The translations under genes were made by a program, and so were the position numbers. Under the pieces are notes generated by a model, which saw only the letters and a program-made list of their open reading frames with translations, had not been told where the DNA came from and searched no databases. From an uncultured Clostridium sp. (GTDB taxonomy: Bacteria; Bacillota; Clostridia; Peptostreptococcales; Peptostreptococcaceae): DNA of 13,545 nt. Below are positions 1 to 9,962 of this stretch, piece after piece. How positions within the stretch are numbered: the stretch's first letter is position 1; every line of letters starts with the position of its first letter. Location: the NCBI GenBank assembly GCA_900550335.1, contig URRU01000029.1, positions 1-13,545 of the forward strand. The letters run 5' to 3'.

Positions 1-2
1 AT

Positions 3-194
3 GATTTAAGACGGATTTTACAAACGGCTGAAATTAAAAAAATCTTTACAAACGGAAATACCGCGTATAAATTGTTTGTAAAATACAATTCTGACTTAAA
101 TGCGGTAAAACTGCCGTCTACAAGTCCTGCAAACGCAATGTTTTCGCTTGAAAAATTAATCGAATATTGGCGAGTTTTAAAAGATTTTACATAA
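3..194 (+). CDS. DNA-deoxyinosine / uracil glycosylase-like protein (3' end only)
   Basis: The reading frame is open from the window edge to TAA at 192-194, giving 63 C-terminal residues; the start lies outside the window. The visible segment has IFTNGNTAYKLF (residues 14-25 of the fragment), then LPSTSPANA (37-45) and a helical end LEKLIEYWRVLK. The SPAN-type loop after a beta-strand/helix unit is typical of the hypoxanthine (deoxyinosine) glycosylase branch of the uracil-DNA glycosylase superfamily, where it contacts the DNA backbone near the flipped base. Such enzymes remove deaminated bases to start base excision repair. The N-terminal catalytic motif cannot be seen, so substrate is inferred. 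Codon use (CGG, CGA, GCG, CCG, CTG, TCG, ACG, ACC) differs from the genes downstream. A terminator follows at 271, so it is transcribed separately from yaaA. A related mismatch-specific uracil glycosylase remains possible. Confidence 0.68.
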   Translation, partial: DLRRILQTAEIKKIFTNGNTAYKLFVKYNSDLNAVKLPSTSPANAMFSLEKLIEYWRVLKDFT

Positions 195-270
195 ATTTAA
201 GATAGGCTTGAATACAATTTTACATAGATTATATATAATTAGCTTAGAGGATTTTATAAAATATATAAAT

Positions 271-310
271 AGCAGCCAAAAGTTTAATATTTTTAGGCTG
301 CTTTTATTTT
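271..310 (+). terminator. Rho-independent terminator after the glycosylase gene
   Basis: AGCAGCC (271-277) pairs perfectly with GGCTGCT (296-302). The stem extends inward through AAAA (278-281) and TTTT (291-294) past a single bulged A. A T-rich run follows from 302. It lies 76 bases after the stop at 194 and ends that transcript before the gyrase operon. Confidence 0.8.
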
Positions 311-373
311 AGAAAAATTAGGAACGTATGTTTTATACAAAGAAGGCTTGAGGTAGCACATAAAAATATATTC

Positions 374-435
374 ATAAGGCTATTAAATCGAATATAAAGC
401 CTTATATAAAAGTCTATAAGGTATTTTGTCTATAG
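374..435. repeat. Inverted repeat plus paired direct repeats upstream of the yaaA promoter
   Basis: ATAAGGCT (374-381) is a perfect inverted repeat of AGCCTTAT (398-405) with a 16-base spacer. Just downstream, GTCTATA occurs twice in direct orientation (412-418 and 429-435), about 1.5 helical turns apart, with the second copy touching the expected -35 region. This could be a regulator site or a structured segment, but the A/T-rich background makes chance matches fairly likely. The rest of the 325-base gap 195-519 holds only the terminator at 271 and the promoter at 436; I see no gene or RNA in it. Confidence 0.3.
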
Positions 436-463
436 TGAATAAATTTTAAAAATATGGTATAAT
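436..463 (+). promoter_or_regulatory. Extended -10 promoter for yaaA-recF-gyrB-gyrA
   Basis: A perfect TATAAT lies at 458-463, preceded by TGG at 455-457, which is the TGn extended -10 element. The -35 region is poor (TGAATA at 436-441, 16-base spacer), as is common when the extended -10 is present. Initiation would fall near 470, giving a leader of about 50 bases before the yaaA start. It is the only good candidate between the terminator at 271 and the operon. Confidence 0.65.
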
Positions 464-519
464 TATATAATTAGGTATAGTATAGATTACCGTTTATATT
501 TTTTAAAGGAGGATCGAGT

Positions 520-732
520 ATGATAGAAATCAAAATAGATTCTGAATACATAAAACTTGATCAGGCTCTTAAACTTGCAGACATAGCCTCTACAGGAGGA
601 CATGCTAAGTTTCTTATAGCAGAAGAGCTTGTAAAAGTTAATGGAGAAGTTGAAACAAGAAGAGGTAAAAAACTTTTCGACGGAGATATAATCGAAGTTG
701 AAGGCGAAGTGATAAAAGTTGTAACAGAATAA
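520..732 (+). CDS. yaaA: S4 domain RNA-binding protein, YaaA family
   Basis: This 70-residue protein is almost entirely one S4 RNA-binding fold: LDQALKLADIASTGGHAKFL (13-32) forms the two recognition helices, and VKVNGEVETRRGKKL (38-52) the basic beta-hairpin. Length and sequence match the YaaA/RlbA-type protein encoded beside recF in many Firmicutes. It is presumed to bind structured RNA such as rRNA, but its precise role is not established. The ATG follows AAAGGAGG (505-512) by seven bases, which fixes the start. It is first in an operon; the last bases of its TAA form part of the recF ribosome binding site, so translation is probably coupled. In the usual origin layout dnaN precedes this gene, but here the upstream neighbour is a glycosylase gene behind a terminator. 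Confidence 0.92.
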   Translation: MIEIKIDSEYIKLDQALKLADIASTGGHAKFLIAEELVKVNGEVETRRGKKLFDGDIIEVEGEVIKVVTE

Positions 733-744
733 AGGAGAATTTTT

Positions 745-1851
745 GTGAAACTAAAAAATCTTCAATTGGTTAATTATAGAAATTACGACAAGCTATATAT
801 AGAATTTAACGATAGAATAAATCTTCTTTTGGGGTCTAATGGCCAGGGAAAAACAAATATAGTAGAGGCTATTTATTTGCTTGCTTTTGGAAAATCTTTC
901 AGAACAAATAGAGATAGAGAACTTATTAAGTTTAATGCAGAAAATTTATATGTTGGTGGAGGATATGAAAAAGAAGAAAGAAAAGGAATGGTTGAAATTG
1001 CTATAAGTAAGACAAAGAAGGGGATAAAAGTTAATAAAATACCTATTGTAAAATTGGCTGAGCTTTTGGGAAATATTAATGTCGTTATTTTTTCGCCTGA
1101 AGATTTGAGATTGGTTAAAGACGGACCTAAGATTAGAAGAAGTTTTATAGATAGGGAAATAAGTCAGATTATACCTGGATATTACAGTCTTTTAACTGGT
1201 TACAACAAAATTTTGGCGAATAGAAACAAACTTTTAAAAAATATAAATCCAGATTTAAATCTTCTGGACGTGTATGATGAAAGTTTGGCGGAATATGGAA
1301 GTAAAATTTTTATATTTAGGAAAAAATTTATAGAAAGAATTGCCGAAATTTCAAAGGATATGCACTCTAGATTGACAGATAATAAAGAGGATTTGAGTGT
1401 TATTTATAAGAGTCAAATTCAACTAGATGATGAATCTAGTGTAAAAGATAAGTTTCTTGATATGTTAAAGGATAAGAGAAAACACGATTTAGATATGAGA
1501 ATCAGTGGATATGGTATACACAAGGATGATATTTTAATTCAGATAAATGGTTTAGATGTTAGACTTTATGGTTCTCAAGGGCAGCAGAGGACTGCATCTA
1601 TATCGTTAAAATTATCAGAAATAGAGCTTATAAATAAAGAAGTTGGAGAATATCCGCTTCTGATTTTGGATGATGTTTTTAGTGAACTCGACGAAAAAAG
1701 GCAAAAGCTTTTAGTCGATAATCTTAAAGACGTTCAAATGTTTATTACAACTGCTGAATATCTACATAAAAACGTATTAGATATAGATAATACTACTATT
1801 TTTTATATAGATAATGGAAAGGTAGTTAAAATGGAGAATGGAGGAAATTAA
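745..1851 (+). CDS. recF: DNA replication and repair protein RecF
   Basis: This 368-residue protein has the full RecF/SMC-like ATPase layout. Walker A is GSNGQGKT at 30-37 near the N-terminus, a central coiled or helical arm spans roughly 150-250, the ABC signature is SQGQQRT at 277-283, and Walker B is LLILDD (305-310) followed by VFSELD. RecF, with RecO and RecR, loads RecA at single-strand gaps and helps rescue stalled replication forks in the cytoplasm. The length is normal for the family. The start is GTG at 745, set by AAAGGAG (731-737) seven bases upstream; this binding site overlaps the yaaA stop. The gyrB ATG follows the recF TAA directly. Codon use matches the rest of the operon and no key residue is missing. 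Confidence 0.97.
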   Translation: MKLKNLQLVNYRNYDKLYIEFNDRINLLLGSNGQGKTNIVEAIYLLAFGKSFRTNRDRELIKFNAENLYVGGGYEKEERKGMVEIAISKTKKGIKVNKIPIVKLAELLGNINVVIFSPEDLRLVKDGPKIRRSFIDREISQIIPGYYSLLTGYNKILANRNKLLKNINPDLNLLDVYDESLAEYGSKIFIFRKKFIERIAEISKDMHSRLTDNKEDLSVIYKSQIQLDDESSVKDKFLDMLKDKRKHDLDMRISGYGIHKDDILIQINGLDVRLYGSQGQQRTASISLKLSEIELINKEVGEYPLLILDDVFSELDEKRQKLLVDNLKDVQMFITTAEYLHKNVLDIDNTTIFYIDNGKVVKMENGGN

Positions 1852-3753
<1,902 letters not shown>

Positions 3754-3768
3754 GAGAGGAGATAAAAA

Positions 3769-6219
3769 ATGCAGGACGAAAAAAATACTAGCAGAATACT
3801 TCCGATAGAAATAGCTAGTGAGATGAAAAAATCTTACATAGAATACTCAATGAGCGTTATCGTCGGGCGTGCTCTTCCAGATGTGAGAGATGGATTAAAA
3901 CCAGTTCATAGAAGAATACTTTATTCTATGAATGAATTAAATCTTTCTCCAGATAAACCATATAGAAAATCAGCCCGTATTGTCGGGGACGTTCTAGGTA
4001 AGTACCACCCACATGGTGATAGTTCAGTATATATGGCAATGGTTAAAATGGCTCAGGACTTCTCAACAAGAGTTCCTCTAGTTGATGGACATGGGAACTT
4101 TGGTTCAGTAGATGGGGACTCACCTGCTGCAATGCGTTATACTGAAGCCAGAATGAGTAAATTATCATTAGAATTACTTAGAGACATAGATAAAGAAACT
4201 GTAGACTTTGGACCAAACTTTGATGAATCTTTAAAAGAACCACTAGTTCTTCCAGCTAGATTCCCTAACTTATTAGTAAATGGATCTAATGGGATAGCAG
4301 TTGGTATGGCTACATCTATACCTCCACACAACTTAGGAGAAGTAATAGATGCTACAGTTCATCTAATAGATAGACCAGATGCAGATGTTGAGGAATTAAT
4401 GGGATATGTTAAAGGACCTGACTTCCCAACTGGTGCAATAATAATGGGAACTGAAAGTATAAAAGAAGCTTACAGAACAGGTAGAGGTAAGATAAAAGTT
4501 AGAGCTAGAGCTGAAATAGAAGAACTTCCAAAAGGAAAACAGCAGATAGTTGTAACAGAAATACCATATCAGGTAAATAAAGCGAGATTGGTTGAAAGAA
4601 TAGCTGAACTTGTAAAAGATAAAAAAATCGAGGGTATATCAGACCTTAGAGATGAAAGTAATAGAAATGGTATGAGAATAGTTATAGAGCTTAAGAGAGA
4701 TGTAAATGCAAACATCATCTTAAACAATCTATACAAACATTCTCAGATGGAAGAGACTATAAGTGTTATTATGATAGCACTTGTAAATGGAGAGCCAAAA
4801 TGTTTAAATCTTAAAGAAGTTCTTCACTATTACATAGAACATCAGAAAGATGTTGTAACAAGAAGAACTAAATACGAGCTAAATAAAGCAGAAGCAAGAG
4901 CTCATATTTTAGAAGGTTTAAAAATAGCATTAGATAATATAGATGCTGTAATAGAAACAATAAGATCTTCAAAAACTTCTTCAGAAGCTAAAGAAAAATT
5001 AGTTGAAAGATTCGGTTTAACAGAAATACAGGCTCAGGCAATCCTTGAAATGAGACTTAATAGACTTACAGGATTAGAAAGAGAAAAAATAGATGCTGAA
5101 TACGATGAATTAATGAAAAAAATAGCTGAATTAAAAGAAATACTTGCAAGTGAAGAGGTATTACTTGGAGTAATCAAAGATGAAATAATAGAAATAAAAA
5201 ATAAATATACTGATGAAAGAAGAACTGAAATTCAGCATGCTGAAGGTGAAATAGATGTTATAGACCTTATAGATGAAGAAGAAATAGCTATAACTCTTAC
5301 TCACTTTGGTTATATAAAAAGACTTCCTGCAGATACTTACAGAAGCCAGAAGAGAGGCGGAAGAGGAATATCTGCTCTTACAACAAGAGAAGAAGATTTC
5401 GTAAAACATCTAATAAGTACAACTACTCATAGTAGATTATTATTCTTCACTAACAGAGGTAGAGTATTTAGATTAAATGCATACGAAATACCAGAAGGAA
5501 AGAGACAGGCTAAGGGAACTGCAATAGTAAATCTACTTCAGCTTGGACCTGGAGAAAAAATTGCTACTCTAATAGATGTAGATGGCAAAGAAGAAAATAA
5601 ATACCTTCTAATAGCTACTAAGAAGGGTATGGTTAAAAAGACTAAGATAAGCGACTTCAAAAATATCAATAAATCAGGATTAATCTCAATAGGTCTTAAA
5701 GAAGGCGATGAGGTTATAGGAGTTAAATTAACTGATGGCGAACAGGATGTTATGCTTGTAACTAGAAAAGGTATGTCTATCAGATTCTCTGAAAAAGATG
5801 TTAGAGGTATGGGAAGAACTGCTATGGGTGTTAAAGGTATTACACTTGGCGAGGGAGATACAGTTGTATCTATGAGCTTAGCTAGTGAAGGTACTGATAT
5901 GCTTGTAGTAAGTGAAAATGGATTCGGAAAGAGAACAGACCTTGAAGAATACAGAAGTCAGATAAGAGCTGGTAAAGGTATAAAAACTTATAACATATCT
6001 GAAAAAACTGGCTCAATTGTAGGTGCTGAAATGGTATCTGAAGATGATGAAATGATGATAATAAACTCTGATGGAGTTTTAATAAGAATCAAAGTAAACG
6101 AAATATCTATATTTGGAAGGGTAACTAGTGGAGTTAAACTTATGAATGTAGATGAAGAAGTTAGCATAGTATCTATAGCAAAAATAACTACTGATGAAGA
6201 AGATGAAGTAGAAGAATAG
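3769..6219 (+). CDS. gyrA: DNA gyrase subunit A
   Basis: This 816-residue breakage-reunion subunit of gyrase carries the catalytic tyrosine Y124 in [10 protein letters not shown], the winged-helix and tower region up to about residue 500, and a C-terminal six-bladed DNA-wrapping beta-pinwheel. The GyrA box QKRGGRG (527-533) marks it as a gyrase rather than topoisomerase IV subunit. The tail (808-816) is strongly acidic. In the quinolone-contact helix, [12 protein letters not shown]85 matches E. coli S83, but the position of E. coli D87 is methionine (M89). The ATG at 3769 follows a GGAGAGGAG-type binding site 15 bases after the gyrB stop. As last gene of the operon it ends at the hairpin at 6228. 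Gyrase pinwheel repeats, length and neighbours leave little doubt about identity. Confidence 0.98.
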   Translation: MQDEKNTSRILPIEIASEMKKSYIEYSMSVIVGRALPDVRDGLKPVHRRILYSMNELNLSPDKPYRKSARIVGDVLGKYHPHGDSSVYMAMVKMAQDFSTRVPLVDGHGNFGSVDGDSPAAMRYTEARMSKLSLELLRDIDKETVDFGPNFDESLKEPLVLPARFPNLLVNGSNGIAVGMATSIPPHNLGEVIDATVHLIDRPDADVEELMGYVKGPDFPTGAIIMGTESIKEAYRTGRGKIKVRARAEIEELPKGKQQIVVTEIPYQVNKARLVERIAELVKDKKIEGISDLRDESNRNGMRIVIELKRDVNANIILNNLYKHSQMEETISVIMIALVNGEPKCLNLKEVLHYYIEHQKDVVTRRTKYELNKAEARAHILEGLKIALDNIDAVIETIRSSKTSSEAKEKLVERFGLTEIQAQAILEMRLNRLTGLEREKIDAEYDELMKKIAELKEILASEEVLLGVIKDEIIEIKNKYTDERRTEIQHAEGEIDVIDLIDEEEIAITLTHFGYIKRLPADTYRSQKRGGRGISALTTREEDFVKHLISTTTHSRLLFFTNRGRVFRLNAYEIPEGKRQAKGTAIVNLLQLGPGEKIATLIDVDGKEENKYLLIATKKGMVKKTKISDFKNINKSGLISIGLKEGDEVIGVKLTDGEQDVMLVTRKGMSIRFSEKDVRGMGRTAMGVKGITLGEGDTVVSMSLASEGTDMLVVSENGFGKRTDLEEYRSQIRAGKGIKTYNISEKTGSIVGAEMVSEDDEMMIINSDGVLIRIKVNEISIFGRVTSGVKLMNVDEEVSIVSIAKITTDEEDEVEE

Positions 6220-6227
6220 ATAAAATT

Positions 6228-6265
6228 AAGGGGTATGCTTGGTTAAAGAGCATACCCCTTTTCTT
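6228..6265. terminator. Bidirectional terminator between gyrA and pepX
   Basis: AAGGGGTATGCT (6228-6239) and AGCATACCCCTT (6249-6260) form a perfect 12-base-pair stem with a nine-base loop. TTTTCTTATA follows on the plus side, and AATTTTATC follows when read on the minus strand. The two genes converge on it (stops at 6219 and 6271), so it probably ends both transcripts and shields the gyrase operon from head-on transcription. Confidence 0.92.
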
Positions 6266-6270
6266 ATATA

Positions 6271-8391
6271 TTATTTTATAGTTATTTCAAGATTATTATT
6301 TTCTGCTGTTATAGGAAGTGTTGCATTTACAGAAGTATTGTCTATTTCAACTGAATAAGTTTTGTGTATTAAGCAGTTTACAGGGTCTTCTGTTGTTATA
6401 ACTAGTGCAAGGCTATGACCAGGTTTAACAGTATATCTAGTTGCATTTAGATATATGTTGTACTCATGATATTCACCTTTTTTAAGCTCTATGCTATTTG
6501 TAGCAGTTTCTGGTTCATATCCAGCTTCTGGGTTACAAAGGTCCGCATAAGCACGAGTTATTGGGCGGTAATTTTTGTGAACAGTTTCAAATTCACAAAG
6601 GTCAAATGCTGGTAAATCTCCACCATTTATTACACCATTTTCCTGAACTTTTACAACAGGTATTACATTTCTTTCTGGGTCTACTGTCTGTATACTATCA
6701 AATTTTTCGTCGCATACATCGTATAACATAGCTACTAGTTTAACGTCGTCCATTCTTCCAGTAACTTTAGAATCTCCAAGTTTCATAGTTAAAGAGTCCG
6801 CATCATTTCTATTTTCTGGATTAAAGTTATTTTCTATATCTCCATCTTTTAATGCAGCTTTTAAATTTAAGTGAACTGTTCCTTGGATAGTAAGTTCTTC
6901 ATCAAGAGGAGCTGTTACAAAACGTTTATTCATATTTGAAGATTTAAGACTCATAGCTTCGTCGAAGTTTTCAGCACAAACACCAGCTGCTTCCCAATCA
7001 GTGTCTATTACAGATACACCTGATTCAGCACTTTCTAGTTTCATAGAGAATGCAGTTTCCCAAGAATCGCAAGCTTCCCATTTATTCTGGTCGTAGTTTG
7101 TCTGAACTAAAACTTCTGGCATTTCTTCTGCACAGTTGTCTAAATCATATAAATAATGAGATATCCATTTATTTACTATATCATCATAGAAGTTTCCGTC
7201 TATAAGTATTCCGTAGTTTTTATTTGCCATAGTAGGAGTTATATGTGGACCCTGATGAACTATTGTTTTAACTGTCTGTCCTGATTTTTTATATGCTTTG
7301 TACATCATTTCAAACTGTTTTGTAGATACGTTTTCGTCGTTTAATCCCTGAACTATTAAAGCACTACATTTAATTTTATCGTAGTTTAGACGATAGTTTC
7401 CAGCACCCCATAATTCTTCATCATAATCAGAACCACAGCTTAACTGCTGAAGGCTAAGTTCATGGTGGAATGCAGCAATATCATCTAATTCTTTTTCAGA
7501 TAATGTTTCATCGTTGTATCTACTTGAGCAGAAGTAAGCAAGGAAGCTATTTAAAACTTCTTTTGGCCAATAACGCTGAGAACCCTGCATATTCTGCTGG
7601 CTGTACCAGTCAGATATTCCAGCAACTGGAACTATTGTTTTAAGTCCTTCAACACCTGTTGTAGCAACTGCAAAAGGCATAGTTCCCGCATAAGATCTAC
7701 CTGTCATAGCTACATTTCCGTTAGACCAATCAGCTTTTGTTTCTATTGTACCTTCTCTATCTGCATAAGCAACACGATCTCCGTGAAGCCATTCAACAAC
7801 AGATTTAAAAGCATCTCTTTCAAATTCAGAACCAACAAAGTTGAATCCATCAGAACCAAGAGCTCCAAATCCTGCACTTATGATTACAGCGAAACCACGA
7901 ACAAGGTAGTAGTTGAAGTTTTCAAGGTTTTCATATACCATGTTGTCGTTATTTCCTTTGTCTTTGTAATACCAATCAGAAGCATTTGATTTTAATGCAA
8001 GATCCATAGCACTTATAGAACCTGTAGGTATACGAGCTGGAACTTCTTTTTTAAGGTCTGCAAAGTCAAATTTTCTATATTCTTTTTCTGCAACTTCTTT
8101 CATATGGTCGTAACCATCTTCGTTTACACCAGCGCAGTATGGACGAGCTTCAAATAAAGATGCTGCTTTGTAGTTTCCTTCAACAGCACTTTTAGGAACC
8201 TGTATAAGAGTTTTTATAAGGTCTCTTTTTCCATCTCCATCCATGTCATAGTCTGATTCAACGTACACACAGTATCTTACTATTTCTGAAGTAGTTGGAT
8301 CGTAATTTTCTCCTGTTTTCCCATCTGTGAAAGGAAATACAGGCTGAGCCATTCCGTTTTCAAATACTGGAACTTTACTATATTTAGTCAT
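6271..8391 (-). CDS. pepX: Xaa-Pro dipeptidyl-peptidase, S15 family alpha/beta hydrolase
   Basis: This 706-residue serine peptidase would release X-Pro dipeptides from peptide N-termini, useful to an amino-acid-fermenting anaerobe. The alpha/beta hydrolase core has the nucleophile motif GRSYAG (231-236, S233), the acid in GLNDENV (349-355, D352) and histidine in HQGPHITP (379-386; H383 is the likelier catalytic residue, H379 the alternative). A PepX-type C-terminal jelly-roll domain spans roughly 440-706. DYDMDGDGKRD (47-57) resembles a calcium-binding loop often kept in this family. No signal peptide or membrane segment is seen, so it is probably cytoplasmic. It lacks the extra N-terminal domain of the ~760-residue lactic-acid-bacterial PepX. 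The start has AGGGGGAG (8406-8399, minus) at good spacing. It is monocistronic, convergent with gyrA and divergent from the reductase gene. A CocE-like esterase activity cannot be excluded. Confidence 0.85.
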   Translation of the reverse strand: MTKYSKVPVFENGMAQPVFPFTDGKTGENYDPTTSEIVRYCVYVESDYDMDGDGKRDLIKTLIQVPKSAVEGNYKAASLFEARPYCAGVNEDGYDHMKEVAEKEYRKFDFADLKKEVPARIPTGSISAMDLALKSNASDWYYKDKGNNDNMVYENLENFNYYLVRGFAVIISAGFGALGSDGFNFVGSEFERDAFKSVVEWLHGDRVAYADREGTIETKADWSNGNVAMTGRSYAGTMPFAVATTGVEGLKTIVPVAGISDWYSQQNMQGSQRYWPKEVLNSFLAYFCSSRYNDETLSEKELDDIAAFHHELSLQQLSCGSDYDEELWGAGNYRLNYDKIKCSALIVQGLNDENVSTKQFEMMYKAYKKSGQTVKTIVHQGPHITPTMANKNYGILIDGNFYDDIVNKWISHYLYDLDNCAEEMPEVLVQTNYDQNKWEACDSWETAFSMKLESAESGVSVIDTDWEAAGVCAENFDEAMSLKSSNMNKRFVTAPLDEELTIQGTVHLNLKAALKDGDIENNFNPENRNDADSLTMKLGDSKVTGRMDDVKLVAMLYDVCDEKFDSIQTVDPERNVIPVVKVQENGVINGGDLPAFDLCEFETVHKNYRPITRAYADLCNPEAGYEPETATNSIELKKGEYHEYNIYLNATRYTVKPGHSLALVITTEDPVNCLIHKTYSVEIDNTSVNATLPITAENNNLEITIK

Positions 8392-8456
8392 AACTTTTCT
8401 CCCCCTTTGACTATAAGTATAAATATTTTATTCAACAATAAAATGTTTACAAAAAT

Positions 8457-8485
8457 AGTATAGATTTTATCGAAAAATTAGTCAA
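8457..8485 (-). promoter_or_regulatory. Sigma-A-type promoter of pepX
   Basis: On the minus strand TTGACT (8485-8480) and TATACT (8462-8457) are separated by exactly 17 bases, each matching consensus at five of six positions. Initiation near 8450 would give a leader of about 60 bases before the ATG at 8391. This is the best-formed promoter in the window. Confidence 0.85.
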
Positions 8486-8563
8486 CATTGCAAATTAGAT
8501 TAAAAAAGTCTGGTATAGCATTAATCTATATTGTTATAAATCTATATATTTATAAACGATAGT

Positions 8564-8609
8564 ATTTTCAAGCACTTCAATTGAAAATCATAAAGGAATT
8601 GTGTTAAAT
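8564..8609 (+). promoter_or_regulatory. Candidate promoter and operator-like repeat for the reductase gene
   Basis: TTGAAA (8581-8586) and TTAAAT (8604-8609) are 17 bases apart and form a moderate promoter candidate. The -35 overlaps two symmetric elements: ATTTTCAA (8564-8571) with TTGAAAAT (8581-8588), and the 10-base palindrome TTCAATTGAA (8576-8585). A repressor bound here would block the -35. A second weak candidate is TTGTGT (8599-8604) with GATATT (8621-8626). The choice is uncertain because the region is very A/T-rich. Confidence 0.4.
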
Positions 8610-8619
8610 TTAAAATGTC

Positions 8620-8653
8620 AGATATTTTGAATACGTTCAGTTAGTAAATATCT
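8620..8653 (+). promoter_or_regulatory. Leader hairpin upstream of the reductase ribosome binding site
   Basis: AGATATTT (8620-8627) pairs perfectly with AAATATCT (8646-8653). Inside the loop, TGAA (8628-8631) can pair with TTCA (8636-8639). The structure ends 16 bases before the ribosome binding site at 8670 and has no T-run, so it would act as a leader or mRNA-stability element rather than a terminator. It matches no riboswitch class I recognise. Confidence 0.35.
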
Positions 8654-8669
8654 AAAAAATTATGTTTTT

Positions 8670-8676
8670 AAGGGGG
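8670..8676 (+). promoter_or_regulatory. Ribosome binding site that fixes the reductase start
   Basis: AAGGGGG lies nine bases before ATG 8686. An in-frame ATG at 8662 sits upstream of this site and would place it inside the coding region, so 8686 is the better start. Confidence 0.85.
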
Positions 8677-8685
8677 ATTTTAAAA

Positions 8686-9960
8686 ATGGCAGATTATCAT
8701 AAAATGTGGGAAGATCTAGGTATGGATCTTGAAACTCATGACCAATTATGTGAAGTATTACCTCAGGCTTTTGGAGATGTTTATTTATCTCAGGAAAACC
8801 GTCCAGAATCAATGGATTACTATGATTTCGTAGTATCTGAAATACACGGTGTTAGACCAGCAGAATTAGTGGAACATCAGAAAAATGGTGGAAAAGTATT
8901 TGGTACTTTCTGTGTTTATGTTCCAGATGAAATAGTATTTGCAGCTAAAGCAATAGCTACAGGTCTTTGCGGTGGTTCTCAGTTCTGGGTACCAGGTGGA
9001 GAAAAAGTTCTTCCATCTAATACATGTCCATTAATAAAAGCATCAGTAGGTGCTAGATTAGATAGAACATGTCCATTCTTCCGTATAGCAGATATGTACG
9101 TTGGAGAAACTACTTGTGATGGAAAGAAAAAAGCATGGGAAATATTAGCTGAAGATGTCCCTGTTCATGTAATGGATTTACCTCAGATGAAGAGAGAAAA
9201 AGATATAAAAGCTTGGGCTGAAGAAATAAAAGACTTCAAAAAAGTTGTTGAAGAAGTAACTGGAAATGAAGTAACAGCAGAAAGCTTAGGAGAAAGTATA
9301 AAACTTATAAACGATAAGAGAAGAGCTCTTAAACGTCTATATGAATTAAGGAAAAATGAAAAATTACCAATAAGTGGTAAAGACGTATTATTAATATCTC
9401 AGATAGCATTCTACGATGATCCAACTCGTTTCACTCAGATGACTAATAAACTTTGTGACGAATTAGAAAAGAGAGTAGAAGAAGGTGTTAGTGTATTCCC
9501 AGAAGGAACTAAGAGAATACTTCTAACTGGTACTCCTTTAGCTATACCAAACTGGAAAATACACAACATAATAGAAACTAGCGGTGGAGCAGTTGTATGT
9601 GAAGAAATGTGTACTGGTGCTAGATACTTCGAAAATTTAGTAGACGAAACTCAGACAGATTTAGATGGACAGATAGAGGCTCTTGCTAATAGATACATGG
9701 GTATAAACTGTGCATGCTTCACTCCAAATAGAGCTAGAATAGATGATATAATAAGATACGCTAAAGAATACAATGTTGACGGTGTTATAGATGTTAACTT
9801 AAAATTCTGCAGTACTTACGATGTTGAAGGATTCTTAGTAGAAAGAGAACTTAAAAAAGCAGGAATACCAGTTCTTGGAATAGAAACTGATTACACAGAC
9901 AGTGATGCTCAGCAGATGAGAACAAGAGTAAGTGCTTTCATAGAAATGCTTGAAAAATAA
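8686..9960 (+). CDS. Double-cubane-cluster-type anaerobic reductase (2-hydroxyacyl-CoA dehydratase superfamily)
   Basis: With the ATG at 8686 the protein has 424 residues and the two-domain HgdB/BcrC-type fold. Hallmarks include LPSNTCPLIKAS (109-120), TCPFF (128-132) and VGETTCDGKKKAWE (139-152), with cysteines at 76, 95, 114, 129 and 144. The C-terminal domain adds C305, C309, C342, C344 and C375; cluster ligands are expected among these. True 2-hydroxyacyl-CoA dehydratases need two different subunits of this type. A lone ~420-residue gene better fits the double-cubane cluster proteins, whose Carboxydothermus member carries an [8Fe-9S] cluster and reduces small molecules when an ATP-hydrolysing activator donates low-potential electrons. 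The physiological substrate is unknown. No activator gene is present nearby. A DUF3343 gene follows after 73 bases. The protein should be cytoplasmic and oxygen-sensitive. Confidence 0.82.
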   Translation: MADYHKMWEDLGMDLETHDQLCEVLPQAFGDVYLSQENRPESMDYYDFVVSEIHGVRPAELVEHQKNGGKVFGTFCVYVPDEIVFAAKAIATGLCGGSQFWVPGGEKVLPSNTCPLIKASVGARLDRTCPFFRIADMYVGETTCDGKKKAWEILAEDVPVHVMDLPQMKREKDIKAWAEEIKDFKKVVEEVTGNEVTAESLGESIKLINDKRRALKRLYELRKNEKLPISGKDVLLISQIAFYDDPTRFTQMTNKLCDELEKRVEEGVSVFPEGTKRILLTGTPLAIPNWKIHNIIETSGGAVVCEEMCTGARYFENLVDETQTDLDGQIEALANRYMGINCACFTPNRARIDDIIRYAKEYNVDGVIDVNLKFCSTYDVEGFLVERELKKAGIPVLGIETDYTDSDAQQMRTRVSAFIEMLEK

Positions 9961-9962
9961 TA

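Noticed and set aside
333..341. DnaA box TTATACAAA as evidence of a replication origin
   Set aside because: A single imperfect match, with no cluster of boxes or DnaA-trio-like pattern, is expected by chance in such A/T-rich DNA.
195..519. T-box or other riboswitch in the long gap before yaaA
   Set aside because: No T-box sequence, anti-terminator pairing or known aptamer core is visible; the only terminator belongs to the upstream gene.
8662..8685. In-frame ATG extending the reductase by eight residues
   Set aside because: The strong ribosome binding site AAGGGGG (8670-8676) lies downstream of this ATG, and the extra residues do not resemble the family N-terminus.
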